DNA of 8,849 nt. Origin: Bacillota bacterium (GTDB lineage Bacteria > Bacillota > Clostridia > Oscillospirales > Ruminococcaceae). The stretch lies in contig JAEXNS010000380.1 in NCBI GenBank assembly GCA_023439605.1, positions 1 to 8,849 on the forward strand, in the 5' to 3' direction. The translations under genes and the position numbers were made by a program. The notes beneath the pieces were generated by a model, which was not told the origin of the DNA, made no database searches, and was given only the letters and a program-made list of their open reading frames with translations. Positions 1-5,886 of this stretch are shown one piece after another. How positions within the stretch are numbered: the stretch's first letter is position 1; the number at the start of each line of letters is the position of its first letter.

Positions 1-1
1 T

Positions 2-109
2 CTTGCAGTTATGTCTTATGTAGGAACAGCTAAAAAACATGGCAAAAACACTTTTCAGGCAATTCTCAACGTCTTTAAAGGCAATTTATTTTATGCCATT
101 GAAGACTAA
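2..109 (+). CDS. IS66-family transposase, C-terminal fragment (5' part outside window)
   Basis: The frame starting at base 2 is open up to TAA at 107-109 and encodes about 35 residues, including MSYVGTAKKHGKNTFQAI. As I recall, IS66 transposases of clostridia and bacilli often end in a segment of the type 'SYxxTAxKHGxNxxxAI' followed by a short hydrophobic tail. That recollection is the basis of the call; no search was made. The gene would carry out DDE-type transposition of the element that ends at about 125. Only the extreme C-terminus is visible, so catalytic residues cannot be judged. A 102-residue frame at 39-347 overlaps this segment in another phase and is regarded as spurious. Confidence 0.65.
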   Translation, partial: LAVMSYVGTAKKHGKNTFQAILNVFKGNLFYAIED

Positions 110-125
110 AGTCCTGAACAGTTAC
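110..125. repeat. Candidate terminal inverted repeat of the IS66-like element
   Basis: AGTCCTGAACAGTTAC lies immediately after the transposase stop. It matches 12 of 16 positions of AGGACTGAATAGTAAC, the right end of the MITE-like element at 8155-8170. The partner repeat is outside the window, so the assignment rests on position, the GTAAC end and this similarity. Confidence 0.5.
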
Positions 126-158
126 AATATTCTTTTTAATTATATATTTTTCAATATA

Positions 159-187
159 TTGAAATTTGCTAAAAAGTGTGATATAAT
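159..187 (+). promoter_or_regulatory. Sigma-A-type promoter for the 383-2866 gene group
   Basis: TTGAAA (159-164) and a perfect TATAAT (182-187) are separated by 17 bases, close to the vegetative consensus (5/6 and 6/6). Transcription would start near 194, giving an untranslated leader of about 190 bases before the ATG at 383. The leader contains no convincing gene, terminator or riboswitch that I recognise. The promoter lies about 34 bases outside the putative IS end, so it probably belongs to the host sequence. Confidence 0.6.
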
Positions 188-382
188 AAATTATATTTTT
201 TGTGTTATAGACAATAAAAAGATGGCTTTTAAAAAGAGAAGAGCAAGTTTAGTTGTTTATGGGTGTTTTTATTTGATTAATGACATTAAACATAAAAATC
301 TTTCTTTAATGGTAAAATGCGATTTGGATTGTGAATTGGTAACGTAAATTAAAAAAGATATTAATGGAAGGAGACATATTTC

Positions 383-1588
383 ATGTGGGATTCATCTTTA
401 TTTTGGCCATCTAATGATATGAATTTTGGGGCAATAAAAGATTCTAAAAATGTGATCAAGGTTGAATGGACTCATAATTATTTTGAAGATTACAAGCAAT
501 TATCATTGCATTATTTTGAATGTGGACATAAAACTTTCAAAGACATTGTTGAAAGTGGCCATAACAATATTAAGTCTGATATGTGGTTTTTAACATGGGT
601 TTTTTTGATTCGTCAAAGTATAGAACTTGGATTAAAGGCCCTCTTATGCAGAAACTACAAAAAGAACCTAGATATACAAAAAGCATTTAAAAAATGCTGT
701 CATGATGTTTCAGCTCTTTTTCAGAATTATTGTAATATAGGAAATGAGGATTATTTGACAATTTTAGAAAAAGACTGGTTAGAAAAATATCTTAAATCTT
801 TAGAGGAAGTTGATAAAAAGTCGGACATGTTCAGATTTCCATTTGAGGATAATTTTCTTTCTAAATATAACAATAAAATTTTAGATAATGTTAAAGTGGG
901 TAATAATTTAATTATGGCATATGCACTTATTGATAAATGCTTAGAAAAAGGAATGGGAGATAACATTCGTTTTGAAGATTTTTCTCCTACTTTTTTTGTT
1001 TTTGCATCAAATGGAGATGGAAATTGTTATTTATGGGAAGGAATCTCTGGTGATGGATTTGATATAAAAATCAGAGGTTATAGAGATGTTATTGATTACA
1101 TTTATAACTGCGAAAAAATTCCTAATAAAAATAAGTTGTATCCGTTAATGTTTATGCTTAGAAATACAATTGAGCTGAGTTTAAAAAGACTGTTTTATTC
1201 TAGAATTGATAATGGAGTGCCTAAGGAGATGTTTTTTTCAAAGAGAAAAAGTCATTTGATAAAGAAGGATTTATGGGGAAATATAAAAAAGTTTATTTTA
1301 GAATATGTTGTAGACAATGCTAATGATATAGATGTTGTTGAAAGGTTACTGTTTGATATTGACGAGCTAGACAAAAAAGGTGATATCTTTAGATACCCAA
1401 CATCCTATAGTTTAGAATACCGTTTTGATAATAAAATTGTAGACGTAGGAAATATATATGAAATTCTATGTTCTATTATAAATTGTCTTGATGGATACAG
1501 AGAAACTCTAGATGAAATAGTGGAGTATGAAGAGGAAAGACAGACAGAGTATGAAGCAGATATGGAATCAAATATGGAATGGGAGTAA
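383..1588 (+). CDS. Uncharacterised protein with two tandem copies of a HEPN-like helical domain
   Basis: This 401-residue soluble protein has no signal peptide or membrane segment. It contains two diverged copies of one domain. Copy A has RQSIELGLKALL (77-88), H107 and MFRFP (149-153). Copy B has RNTIELSLKRLF (260-271), H291 and IFRYP (335-339). The spacings agree: R to H is 30 and 31 residues, and H to the FR(F/Y)P arginine is 44 and 46. The pattern 'RxxIELxLKxL ... H ... FRYP' recalls widespread uncharacterised bacterial proteins that I associate with HEPN-type helical bundles; that fold is an inference, and the canonical HEPN RX4-6H motif is not evident. The C-terminus (378-401) is very acidic. 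AAGGAG at 368-373, nine bases before the ATG, supports the start. It heads a probable three-gene group. Function unknown. Confidence 0.85.
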   Translation: MWDSSLFWPSNDMNFGAIKDSKNVIKVEWTHNYFEDYKQLSLHYFECGHKTFKDIVESGHNNIKSDMWFLTWVFLIRQSIELGLKALLCRNYKKNLDIQKAFKKCCHDVSALFQNYCNIGNEDYLTILEKDWLEKYLKSLEEVDKKSDMFRFPFEDNFLSKYNNKILDNVKVGNNLIMAYALIDKCLEKGMGDNIRFEDFSPTFFVFASNGDGNCYLWEGISGDGFDIKIRGYRDVIDYIYNCEKIPNKNKLYPLMFMLRNTIELSLKRLFYSRIDNGVPKEMFFSKRKSHLIKKDLWGNIKKFILEYVVDNANDIDVVERLLFDIDELDKKGDIFRYPTSYSLEYRFDNKIVDVGNIYEILCSIINCLDGYRETLDEIVEYEEERQTEYEADMESNMEWE

Positions 1589-1613
1589 TCGCTAAAATAA
1601 TTTAGTAACTATT

Positions 1614-1666
1614 AAAGAGAGGGTAAAAATAGTTTGTTGGAAAACATTCTATTTTTAATTTTGTGA
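1614..1666 (+). promoter_or_regulatory. Leader region: strong ribosome binding site, ten-codon TTG mini-ORF and AT-rich hairpin
   Basis: AAAGAGAGGG (1614-1623) is followed ten bases later by TTG (1634-1636). This opens a ten-codon frame encoding LLENILFLIL and ending in TGA at 1664-1666, in phase with and seven codon-bases upstream of the ATG at 1673. AAAAATAG (1625-1632) can pair with CTATTTTT (1649-1656), enclosing the TTG in the loop. The next gene's ATG has only GTGATG before it, so the leader probably matters for its translation. Whether it regulates or is a disrupted N-terminus cannot be told. Confidence 0.35.
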
Positions 1667-1672
1667 TGTATA

Positions 1673-2434
1673 ATGAGCAAGAATAAATTTGAAATTTACG
1701 ATGATAAAGTTATAATTTCTCATCCGGATTGGGGTTTTATTGCATATGCTACAGTAAGAGATGATTATATTGAGGAAATTCAAAGTGTTACTTGGAGCAA
1801 AAAAGGAAATTATCTATATAGTAGTAAACTGAAAAAATATCTTCATATTTATATTATGAAAAAATGGTATGGTGATGATTGTTACAAAAAGATGAAATCG
1901 GAAAAATATGTTGTAGATCATATGGATAATGACGGATGTAACTGTTGTATAAATAATTTGAGTTTCTTAATAGATGATGAAAACAAAGCAAAAGGAATGA
2001 CAGTTGATAAACGTAATAAAGATAAGATGCATCTTGCTTTATCTTTATATAAAGATTTTGATACACAACTCTATCAGATGACTTTGTTTTTTAACTTGCC
2101 AGCAATAGCGAAAATTAGTTTTCTCAAGAGTCCTGCAGTTATTGAATTAGCATATTTGTTGTATGAGAGAGAATACGAATTGGTTCTAAATGATGCCAGG
2201 AAGGTTTTACTTGATTACAAAAAAGACCAGTCATTTGAGCCAGAGAAATTAAGTAATGTTGATTTTCATATAGAAGGCTGTTATGGAGATCATTGCAGCA
2301 AAGAAGTATATGATAAGAATATTAGTGGAAGTCATTGTATTTGTATTATGGAAAAAATAGCACAAAAAAAGAATTGGAATCTTGCTGATAAGGTGCAACT
2401 TTTTCGCTTGAGAGGGGAACCAATAAAAGGTTAA
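1673..2434 (+). CDS. HNH-endonuclease-like protein with cysteine-rich C-terminus
   Basis: This is a 253-residue protein. Residues about 22-105 match the layout of HNH_3-type (phage and intron-associated) endonucleases. A beta-rich lead-in has a tryptophan (W41) and the 'LHIYIM' segment (57-62, usually LHRLIM). It is followed by VDHMDNDG (81-88), NNL (94-96) and a closing N104. D82-H83 and N95 correspond to the beta-beta-alpha-metal active site, so nuclease activity is plausible. Extra cysteines lie in the HNH loop (C89, C91, C92). A second group near the C-terminus (C203, C208, C222, C224) could bind zinc. Residues 110-200 are helical with no recognised family. The ATG at 1673 lacks a good ribosome binding site, whereas a strong one precedes an upstream TTG mini-ORF. 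It lies 84 bases after the preceding gene and 60 before the next. The target is unknown; a host-gene or accessory-system role is inferred. Confidence 0.8.
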   Translation: MSKNKFEIYDDKVIISHPDWGFIAYATVRDDYIEEIQSVTWSKKGNYLYSSKLKKYLHIYIMKKWYGDDCYKKMKSEKYVVDHMDNDGCNCCINNLSFLIDDENKAKGMTVDKRNKDKMHLALSLYKDFDTQLYQMTLFFNLPAIAKISFLKSPAVIELAYLLYEREYELVLNDARKVLLDYKKDQSFEPEKLSNVDFHIEGCYGDHCSKEVYDKNISGSHCICIMEKIAQKKNWNLADKVQLFRLRGEPIKG

Positions 2435-2494
2435 AATTACTAAAAATACATAATAGCTAGTTTTATTTGTATTTTCAAAGAGAGGATAGACAGT

Positions 2495-2866
2495 TTGAAT
2501 AAAAAATATATAAGATTGATTATAGTTGCATTTGAGATTTATTTACTGATTGGAACTCTTAGTTTCACAATTTTATCATTATCGGATTATTGGATTACTC
2601 AACGTGAAGATTCTAAATTTTATTTTTTAGATTTATTAGCATCTATTCTTGGATTTTATACATCATCATTAAGTCTATTAATTGGTGCACCATTATCATT
2701 GATTTGCTGTATATTTATAATTCGATATTTGTGGTCTCAAAAATCTAAAGGAATTAAAAATATTTCATTTTGGAGTTATGTATTTCTTTTATTAATTGCT
2801 TTAATAAATTCTTTTCTTCATGTAACAGCTTTTTTAGTTCTAAATTTTTATGGTTTATTTGCTTGA
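2495..2866 (+). CDS. Small four-helix integral membrane protein, function unknown
   Basis: This 123-residue, very hydrophobic protein has predicted membrane segments at about 7-29, 45-62, 63-80 and 92-118. A short polar loop (31-44, DYWITQREDSKFYF) follows helix 1, and a basic loop (81-89) precedes helix 4. No family is recognised. The start is TTG at 2495, supported by AAAGAGAGGA (2477-2486) eight bases upstream; no in-frame ATG gives a comparable protein. That ribosome-binding segment closely resembles the one before the HNH-like gene. The gene is the last of the 383-2866 group, and no convincing terminator follows. If the group is a defence or toxin module, this would be the membrane component, but that is speculation. 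Confidence 0.7.
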   Translation: MNKKYIRLIIVAFEIYLLIGTLSFTILSLSDYWITQREDSKFYFLDLLASILGFYTSSLSLLIGAPLSLICCIFIIRYLWSQKSKGIKNISFWSYVFLLLIALINSFLHVTAFLVLNFYGLFA

Positions 2867-3218
2867 AGTAATTTGATATTATATAGAGAATTAACTTGTA
2901 AACATGATTGCGTTAAACCAAATCCTTCGCAACACAAAAAAAGATAGCTGAGATTGAAAAAGTGTTAGCCTGTAAATTATCCACTAAGAATTTATTATAT
3001 ATATACATGACAATCAGTATATTTAGTTTTAATAATACAAAAATATATTAAAAGAATAATTCAAAACATAAATTAAATCTATATGGTGATTATTCGCTTT
3101 ATGGATTTTTTTACGTTAGTTAGTTGATATTGGCATTTTAAAATATTTCATAAAAAACTATTCCATTTTAGTATGAAATATGAGATAATATAGATAAAAC
3201 AAAAAAAGGAGCAGAAAA
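2867..3218. other. 352-base AT-rich intergenic region separating two gene groups
   Basis: No intact gene or clear intrinsic terminator is visible. A five-base stem TTGCG/CGCAA (2908-2912 and 2928-2932) is too weak to call. Around 2920-3045 one frame reads for about 40 codons (SFATQKKIAEIEKVLACKLS...) without a start codon or ribosome binding site; it could be a decayed gene remnant or chance. The 3' part carries a perfect inverted repeat (3143-3181), described separately, and the weak -10-like GATAAT (3184-3189) ahead of the next gene. Confidence 0.5.
3143..3181. promoter_or_regulatory. 10-bp perfect inverted repeat, candidate operator upstream of the membrane protein/flavoprotein/GTPase operon
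   Basis: ATATTTCATA (3143-3152) and TATGAAATAT (3172-3181) are perfect inverted copies separated by 19 bases. The centres are 29 bases apart, about three helical turns. The right arm ends two bases before a -10-like GATAAT (3184-3189) and 37 bases before the ATG at 3219, so a repressor or activator bound here could control the operon. No good -35 box at 17-base spacing is visible, which would suit an activator-dependent promoter. AT-richness makes chance inverted repeats more likely, so this is tentative. Confidence 0.35.
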
Positions 3219-3761
3219 ATGAATAAAAAAAATGTATACATACACACTATGTATTTTGTTGTATGTGCTATTATTGGATGGTGTTACGAGGTTTTTTTAG
3301 AGGTAGTAATATATAAATGGGGGTTTTCAGACAGAGGAGTATTGTTTGGACCTTATTGCCCTATTTATGGGTTTGGAAGTATAATTTTTCTTATCTGCTT
3401 ATACCCTATTTTAAAAAATAAAAATAAAGTATTTAAATGGTTTAAAATACCTATAGTTTTTGTAGGGTGTGCTATAATAGCAACATTGATTGAACTTCTG
3501 GCAACTTATATTTTAGAGGCTTTAACTGGAAGTTGGCCATGGCAAACATATTCTGATTATGATATAAATTTTCAAGCACGTATTGCTTTATCGCCTTCTT
3601 TAAGATTTGGTATAGGGGGAGTTGTCTTTTTATTTATACTTTATCCTTTGTTTATACGTGCTACATCTAAGTTAAGTGAAAAATCATCTAAAATCATTGC
3701 AATTACATCAGCAAGTATTCTATTGATAGATTTGGCTTTGACTATTATAATACGCAATTAA
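3219..3761 (+). CDS. Putative ABC-transporter permease of the CmpB type (PF06541-like)
   Basis: This 180-residue membrane protein has about five hydrophobic segments (roughly 8-30, 48-66, 76-101, 126-147 and 158-178). Hallmarks of the PF06541 'ABC_trans_CmpB' family are visible: GWCYEVFLE near the end of helix 1 (20-28), RGVLFGPYCPIYGFG (39-53), a tryptophan-containing loop (SWPWQTY, 105-111) and FQARIALSPSLRFGIGG (118-134). Proteins of this family are common in clostridia, are usually annotated as putative ABC permeases, and have no proven substrate; no ATPase gene is nearby. AAAGGAG (3205-3211), seven bases before the ATG, fixes the start. The next gene follows after 22-31 bases, suggesting cotranscription. 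Confidence 0.85.
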   Translation: MNKKNVYIHTMYFVVCAIIGWCYEVFLEVVIYKWGFSDRGVLFGPYCPIYGFGSIIFLICLYPILKNKNKVFKWFKIPIVFVGCAIIATLIELLATYILEALTGSWPWQTYSDYDINFQARIALSPSLRFGIGGVVFLFILYPLFIRATSKLSEKSSKIIAITSASILLIDLALTIIIRN

Positions 3762-3792
3762 TTGTTTGAAATATTGAAAAGAGATGATTGAA

Positions 3793-4485
3793 ATGAAGAT
3801 AGTTACAATAAATGGACAAAATCATAAGGGTTCAACATATAACATAGGAAAACAATTAGCTGAAAAGTTACAAGGTGAAATAACGGAATTTTTTTTACCA
3901 AAAGATTTTGGTGAGTTTTGTGTAGGCTGTACAAGTTGTATTATTAAAAATGAAAATTTATGCCCTCACTATAAAAAACTAAAACCAATAACTGATGAAA
4001 TGGATAAGGCAGATATTTTGATATTTACAAGTCCAGTTTATGTGTATCATGTTACAGGTTCAATGAAAGCATTTTTGGATCATTATGGATACAGATGGAT
4101 GGTTCATAGACCAGAGGAAAAAATGTTTTCAAAACAGGTGGTTTGTATAGCTACTGCGGCAGGAGCAGGAATGAAATCGACTATTAAAGACATTTCTGAT
4201 AGTATGTTTTTTTGGGGTATTTCAAAAGTTTATAAATATGGAGTTGCAGTTAAAGCTACGTCTTTTGAGAGCATAGATGCAAAAATTAAAATGAAAATAG
4301 ATAAAAAGACTACTTCATTAGCAAAAAAAATAAAAAATAACGAAGGAAAAGTTAAGATAAAATTAAAAACAAAACTCTTTTTTTCTTTAATGAAATTATT
4401 ACAGAAAAAAGGCTGGAGTAAAGCAGACTGTGATTACTGGAAAGAAAAAGGCTGGATTGATGGAAAAAGTCCATGGAAAAAATAA
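3793..4485 (+). CDS. NAD(P)H-dependent FMN reductase / flavodoxin-family protein with a four-cysteine motif
   Basis: This flavodoxin-fold oxidoreductase, 230 residues from the preferred start, probably binds FMN and transfers electrons from NAD(P)H or ferredoxin. The N-terminus MKIVTINGQNHKGSTYNIG is a classic beta1/FMN-phosphate loop. A second signature is TSPVYVYHVTGSMKAFLDHY (79-98). Cysteines C43, C46, C49 and C57 form CX2CX2CX7C, the spacing of the compact cluster motif of iron-sulfur flavoproteins (Isf), so a 4Fe-4S cluster is possible. The C-terminus (about 170-230) is lysine-rich and ends with a W/K-rich tail. An in-frame ATG at 3784 exists, but AAAAGAG (3777-3783) touches it directly. 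The same site lies nine bases from the ATG at 3793, which also gives the standard family N-terminus. It is cotranscribed with its neighbours (inferred). The physiological substrate is unknown. Confidence 0.85.
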   Translation: MKIVTINGQNHKGSTYNIGKQLAEKLQGEITEFFLPKDFGEFCVGCTSCIIKNENLCPHYKKLKPITDEMDKADILIFTSPVYVYHVTGSMKAFLDHYGYRWMVHRPEEKMFSKQVVCIATAAGAGMKSTIKDISDSMFFWGISKVYKYGVAVKATSFESIDAKIKMKIDKKTTSLAKKIKNNEGKVKIKLKTKLFFSLMKLLQKKGWSKADCDYWKEKGWIDGKSPWKK

Positions 4486-4524
4486 AACTATTATTAAGTT
4501 TATTAATATAAATAGGAGATAAAC

Positions 4525-5664
4525 ATGGAAAATAAAAAAATTACTATTTTAGTTATGGGGAAAACAGGTGTGGGAAAAAGCACTTTAATAAATTCTGTTT
4601 TTAAAAAAGAAGTAGCATATGAGTCTATGGGCGGAGTGGGTACAAAAAAAATGGATATTTACGAAGATGAAAGTTTATCTTTAAGGCTTATTGATACAAT
4701 GGGATTTGAATTAAAATCAAAAAACAGAAGAAGTGTTATACAGGATATAAAAAAATACATGAGAGTAACCACCAAAAAAGAAGATTTAGATAAGTGCATA
4801 GATGTAATATGGTATTGTACAGCGGCAGTTTCTTCAAGAATAGAAGATACTGAAATAGAAGAGTTGAGGAAAATATGTAAAATGTGGTTTAACATCCCTA
4901 TGGTTTTTGTAATAACAAAAGCATACAGTGAAGAAGAATATATAAGTTTCAGAAATGAACTTGAAAAGAAAATTTCTGAAAAAAATCCTGAGGATTTTAA
5001 CATTTTTACATATATCCCTGTAGTATCTAAAGATTATATGAGTTCTAATTTAAAGGGTATAGATAACCTTATAGAAACGACAAATCAAATTTCAGAAATG
5101 GCGTTTGATAATTCAAAAAAAGCTATGAAAAACTTGGATTTAAAGATGAAAATAAATGAAGCACATAAAATTGTAGTGTTTTTTTCATTTACCAATGCTA
5201 CAGTTGGTGCTATACCTATTCCATTTGCTGACTCACCGATTTTGGTTTTTTCACAAACTATGATGATAAATAAAATTACAAATGCTTTTGGAATTCCGTT
5301 TTCAAAAGATAAAATATCGTCACTAGTTAAAACTTTAATGGTAAATGGTCCAATTTCAACGGTGGCTAAAAATGCCGTTTCATATTTAAAAGCTATTCCA
5401 GGGGTAAATGTTATGGGTAGTGCTATAAATGCTATAGTTGCAAGTGCTGTAACTGCTGCTTTAGGGGAGGCAACTATAAAGTTGATGAAAGATATATCAG
5501 AAGAAAAAGTAGAAAAAAAAGATTTGGAAAAGATCAATGAATATTTAGAAAATAATTTTAATGAAATATTTGAGGAAAATAAAATAAATTTGCCAAAATT
5601 ACTTTCTGATCCAGATACAAAAGTAATAGGGAAAAAAGTAGTAAATATATTTAATAAAAAATAA
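4525..5664 (+). CDS. P-loop GTPase with C-terminal DUF697-like domain
   Basis: This 379-residue protein has an Era/TrmE-like GTPase domain in residues 1-190. It shows G1 GKTGVGKST (12-20), G2 threonine in GGVGT (T40), G3 DTMG (57-60) and a G5-like VVSKD (166-170). The G4 site reads VITKAYSE (129-136), lacking the aspartate of N/TKxD, which may loosen guanine specificity. Residues about 207-320 form a hydrophobic helical region with ATVGAIPIPFADSPIL (225-240) and glycine/alanine-rich helices, matching the DUF697 type of GTPase-associated domain that often contacts membranes. A charged helical tail ends the protein. TAGGAGA precedes the ATG by six bases. It lies 39 bases after the flavoprotein gene and before a strong terminator, so it is likely the last gene of the operon. 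Its cellular role is unknown; membrane or stress-related functions are inferred. Confidence 0.88.
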   Translation: MENKKITILVMGKTGVGKSTLINSVFKKEVAYESMGGVGTKKMDIYEDESLSLRLIDTMGFELKSKNRRSVIQDIKKYMRVTTKKEDLDKCIDVIWYCTAAVSSRIEDTEIEELRKICKMWFNIPMVFVITKAYSEEEYISFRNELEKKISEKNPEDFNIFTYIPVVSKDYMSSNLKGIDNLIETTNQISEMAFDNSKKAMKNLDLKMKINEAHKIVVFFSFTNATVGAIPIPFADSPILVFSQTMMINKITNAFGIPFSKDKISSLVKTLMVNGPISTVAKNAVSYLKAIPGVNVMGSAINAIVASAVTAALGEATIKLMKDISEEKVEKKDLEKINEYLENNFNEIFEENKINLPKLLSDPDTKVIGKKVVNIFNKK

Positions 5665-5693
5665 AAGTAGTATTTTATTAAAAAAATCTCTTA

Positions 5694-5722
5694 GAGCTAG
5701 AAATTTTCTAGCTCCTTTTTTT
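5694..5722 (+). terminator. Intrinsic terminator of the 3219-5664 operon
   Basis: GAGCTAGA (5694-5701) and TCTAGCTC (5707-5714) form a perfect eight-base stem with a five-base AATTT loop. The run CTTTTTTT follows directly. It lies 29 bases after the GTPase stop codon. An A-run upstream (5680-5686) could give weak activity on the other strand. Confidence 0.9.
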
Positions 5723-5818
5723 GATATCTTATTAAAAATATATTTTTAAATTACATCATTAATTAAATTCAACTATAATCATAACAAATAAGTTATAATT
5801 ATTATATCATTTTAACTA

Positions 5819-5846
5819 TTGGACATATCGAATTAAGTGTGATAAA
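5819..5846 (+). promoter_or_regulatory. Candidate promoter of the dockerin esterase gene
   Basis: TTGGAC (5819-5824) and GATAAA (5841-5846) are 16 bases apart, and the latter is preceded by TG one base upstream (extended -10 form). A second -10-like TATAAT at 5794-5799 has no matching -35. The strong ribosome binding site GGAGGT (5875-5880) lies seven bases before the ATG. The region between the terminator at 5722 and the gene is otherwise plain AT-rich DNA. Confidence 0.35.
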
Positions 5847-5886
5847 CTTTAATTAAGGAAAATGTAATTATTTTGGAGGTAAAAAG

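Larger units (their letters stand above)
1..125 (+). mobile_element. Right-hand end of an IS66-family-like insertion sequence, truncated by the window start
   Basis: The segment combines the C-terminal codons of a transposase-like reading frame (stop at 107-109) with a candidate terminal inverted repeat directly after the stop (110-125). Read inward, the repeat starts GTAACTGTTCAGGACT. IS66 elements characteristically begin with GTAA and end very close to the transposase stop, so the outer boundary is probably at about 125. The other end and any 8-bp target duplication lie outside the window, so it is unknown whether the element is intact. Confidence 0.6.

Noticed and set aside
39..347. 102-codon + strand frame
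   Set aside because: It begins inside the transposase tail in another phase, has no ribosome binding site and shows no recognisable domain. An internal ATG at 222 (42 codons, basic start MAFKKRR) lies downstream of the promoter but also lacks a ribosome binding site.
751..966. Antisense frame inside the duplicated-domain protein gene
   Set aside because: It is fully contained in a strongly supported + strand gene and has no ribosome binding site or domain.
1854..2066. Antisense frame inside the HNH-like gene
   Set aside because: Tyr/His-rich composition comes from the complementary strand of the real gene; no start signals.
2908..2932. TTGCG/CGCAA stem as terminator of the 383-2866 group
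   Set aside because: Only five base pairs, a 15-base loop and no T-run after it.
4659..5537. Two antisense frames inside the GTPase gene
   Set aside because: Hydrophobic, Ser/Ile-rich products are expected from the opposite strand of Lys/Glu-rich AT-rich codons, and the + strand gene has clear GTPase motifs.
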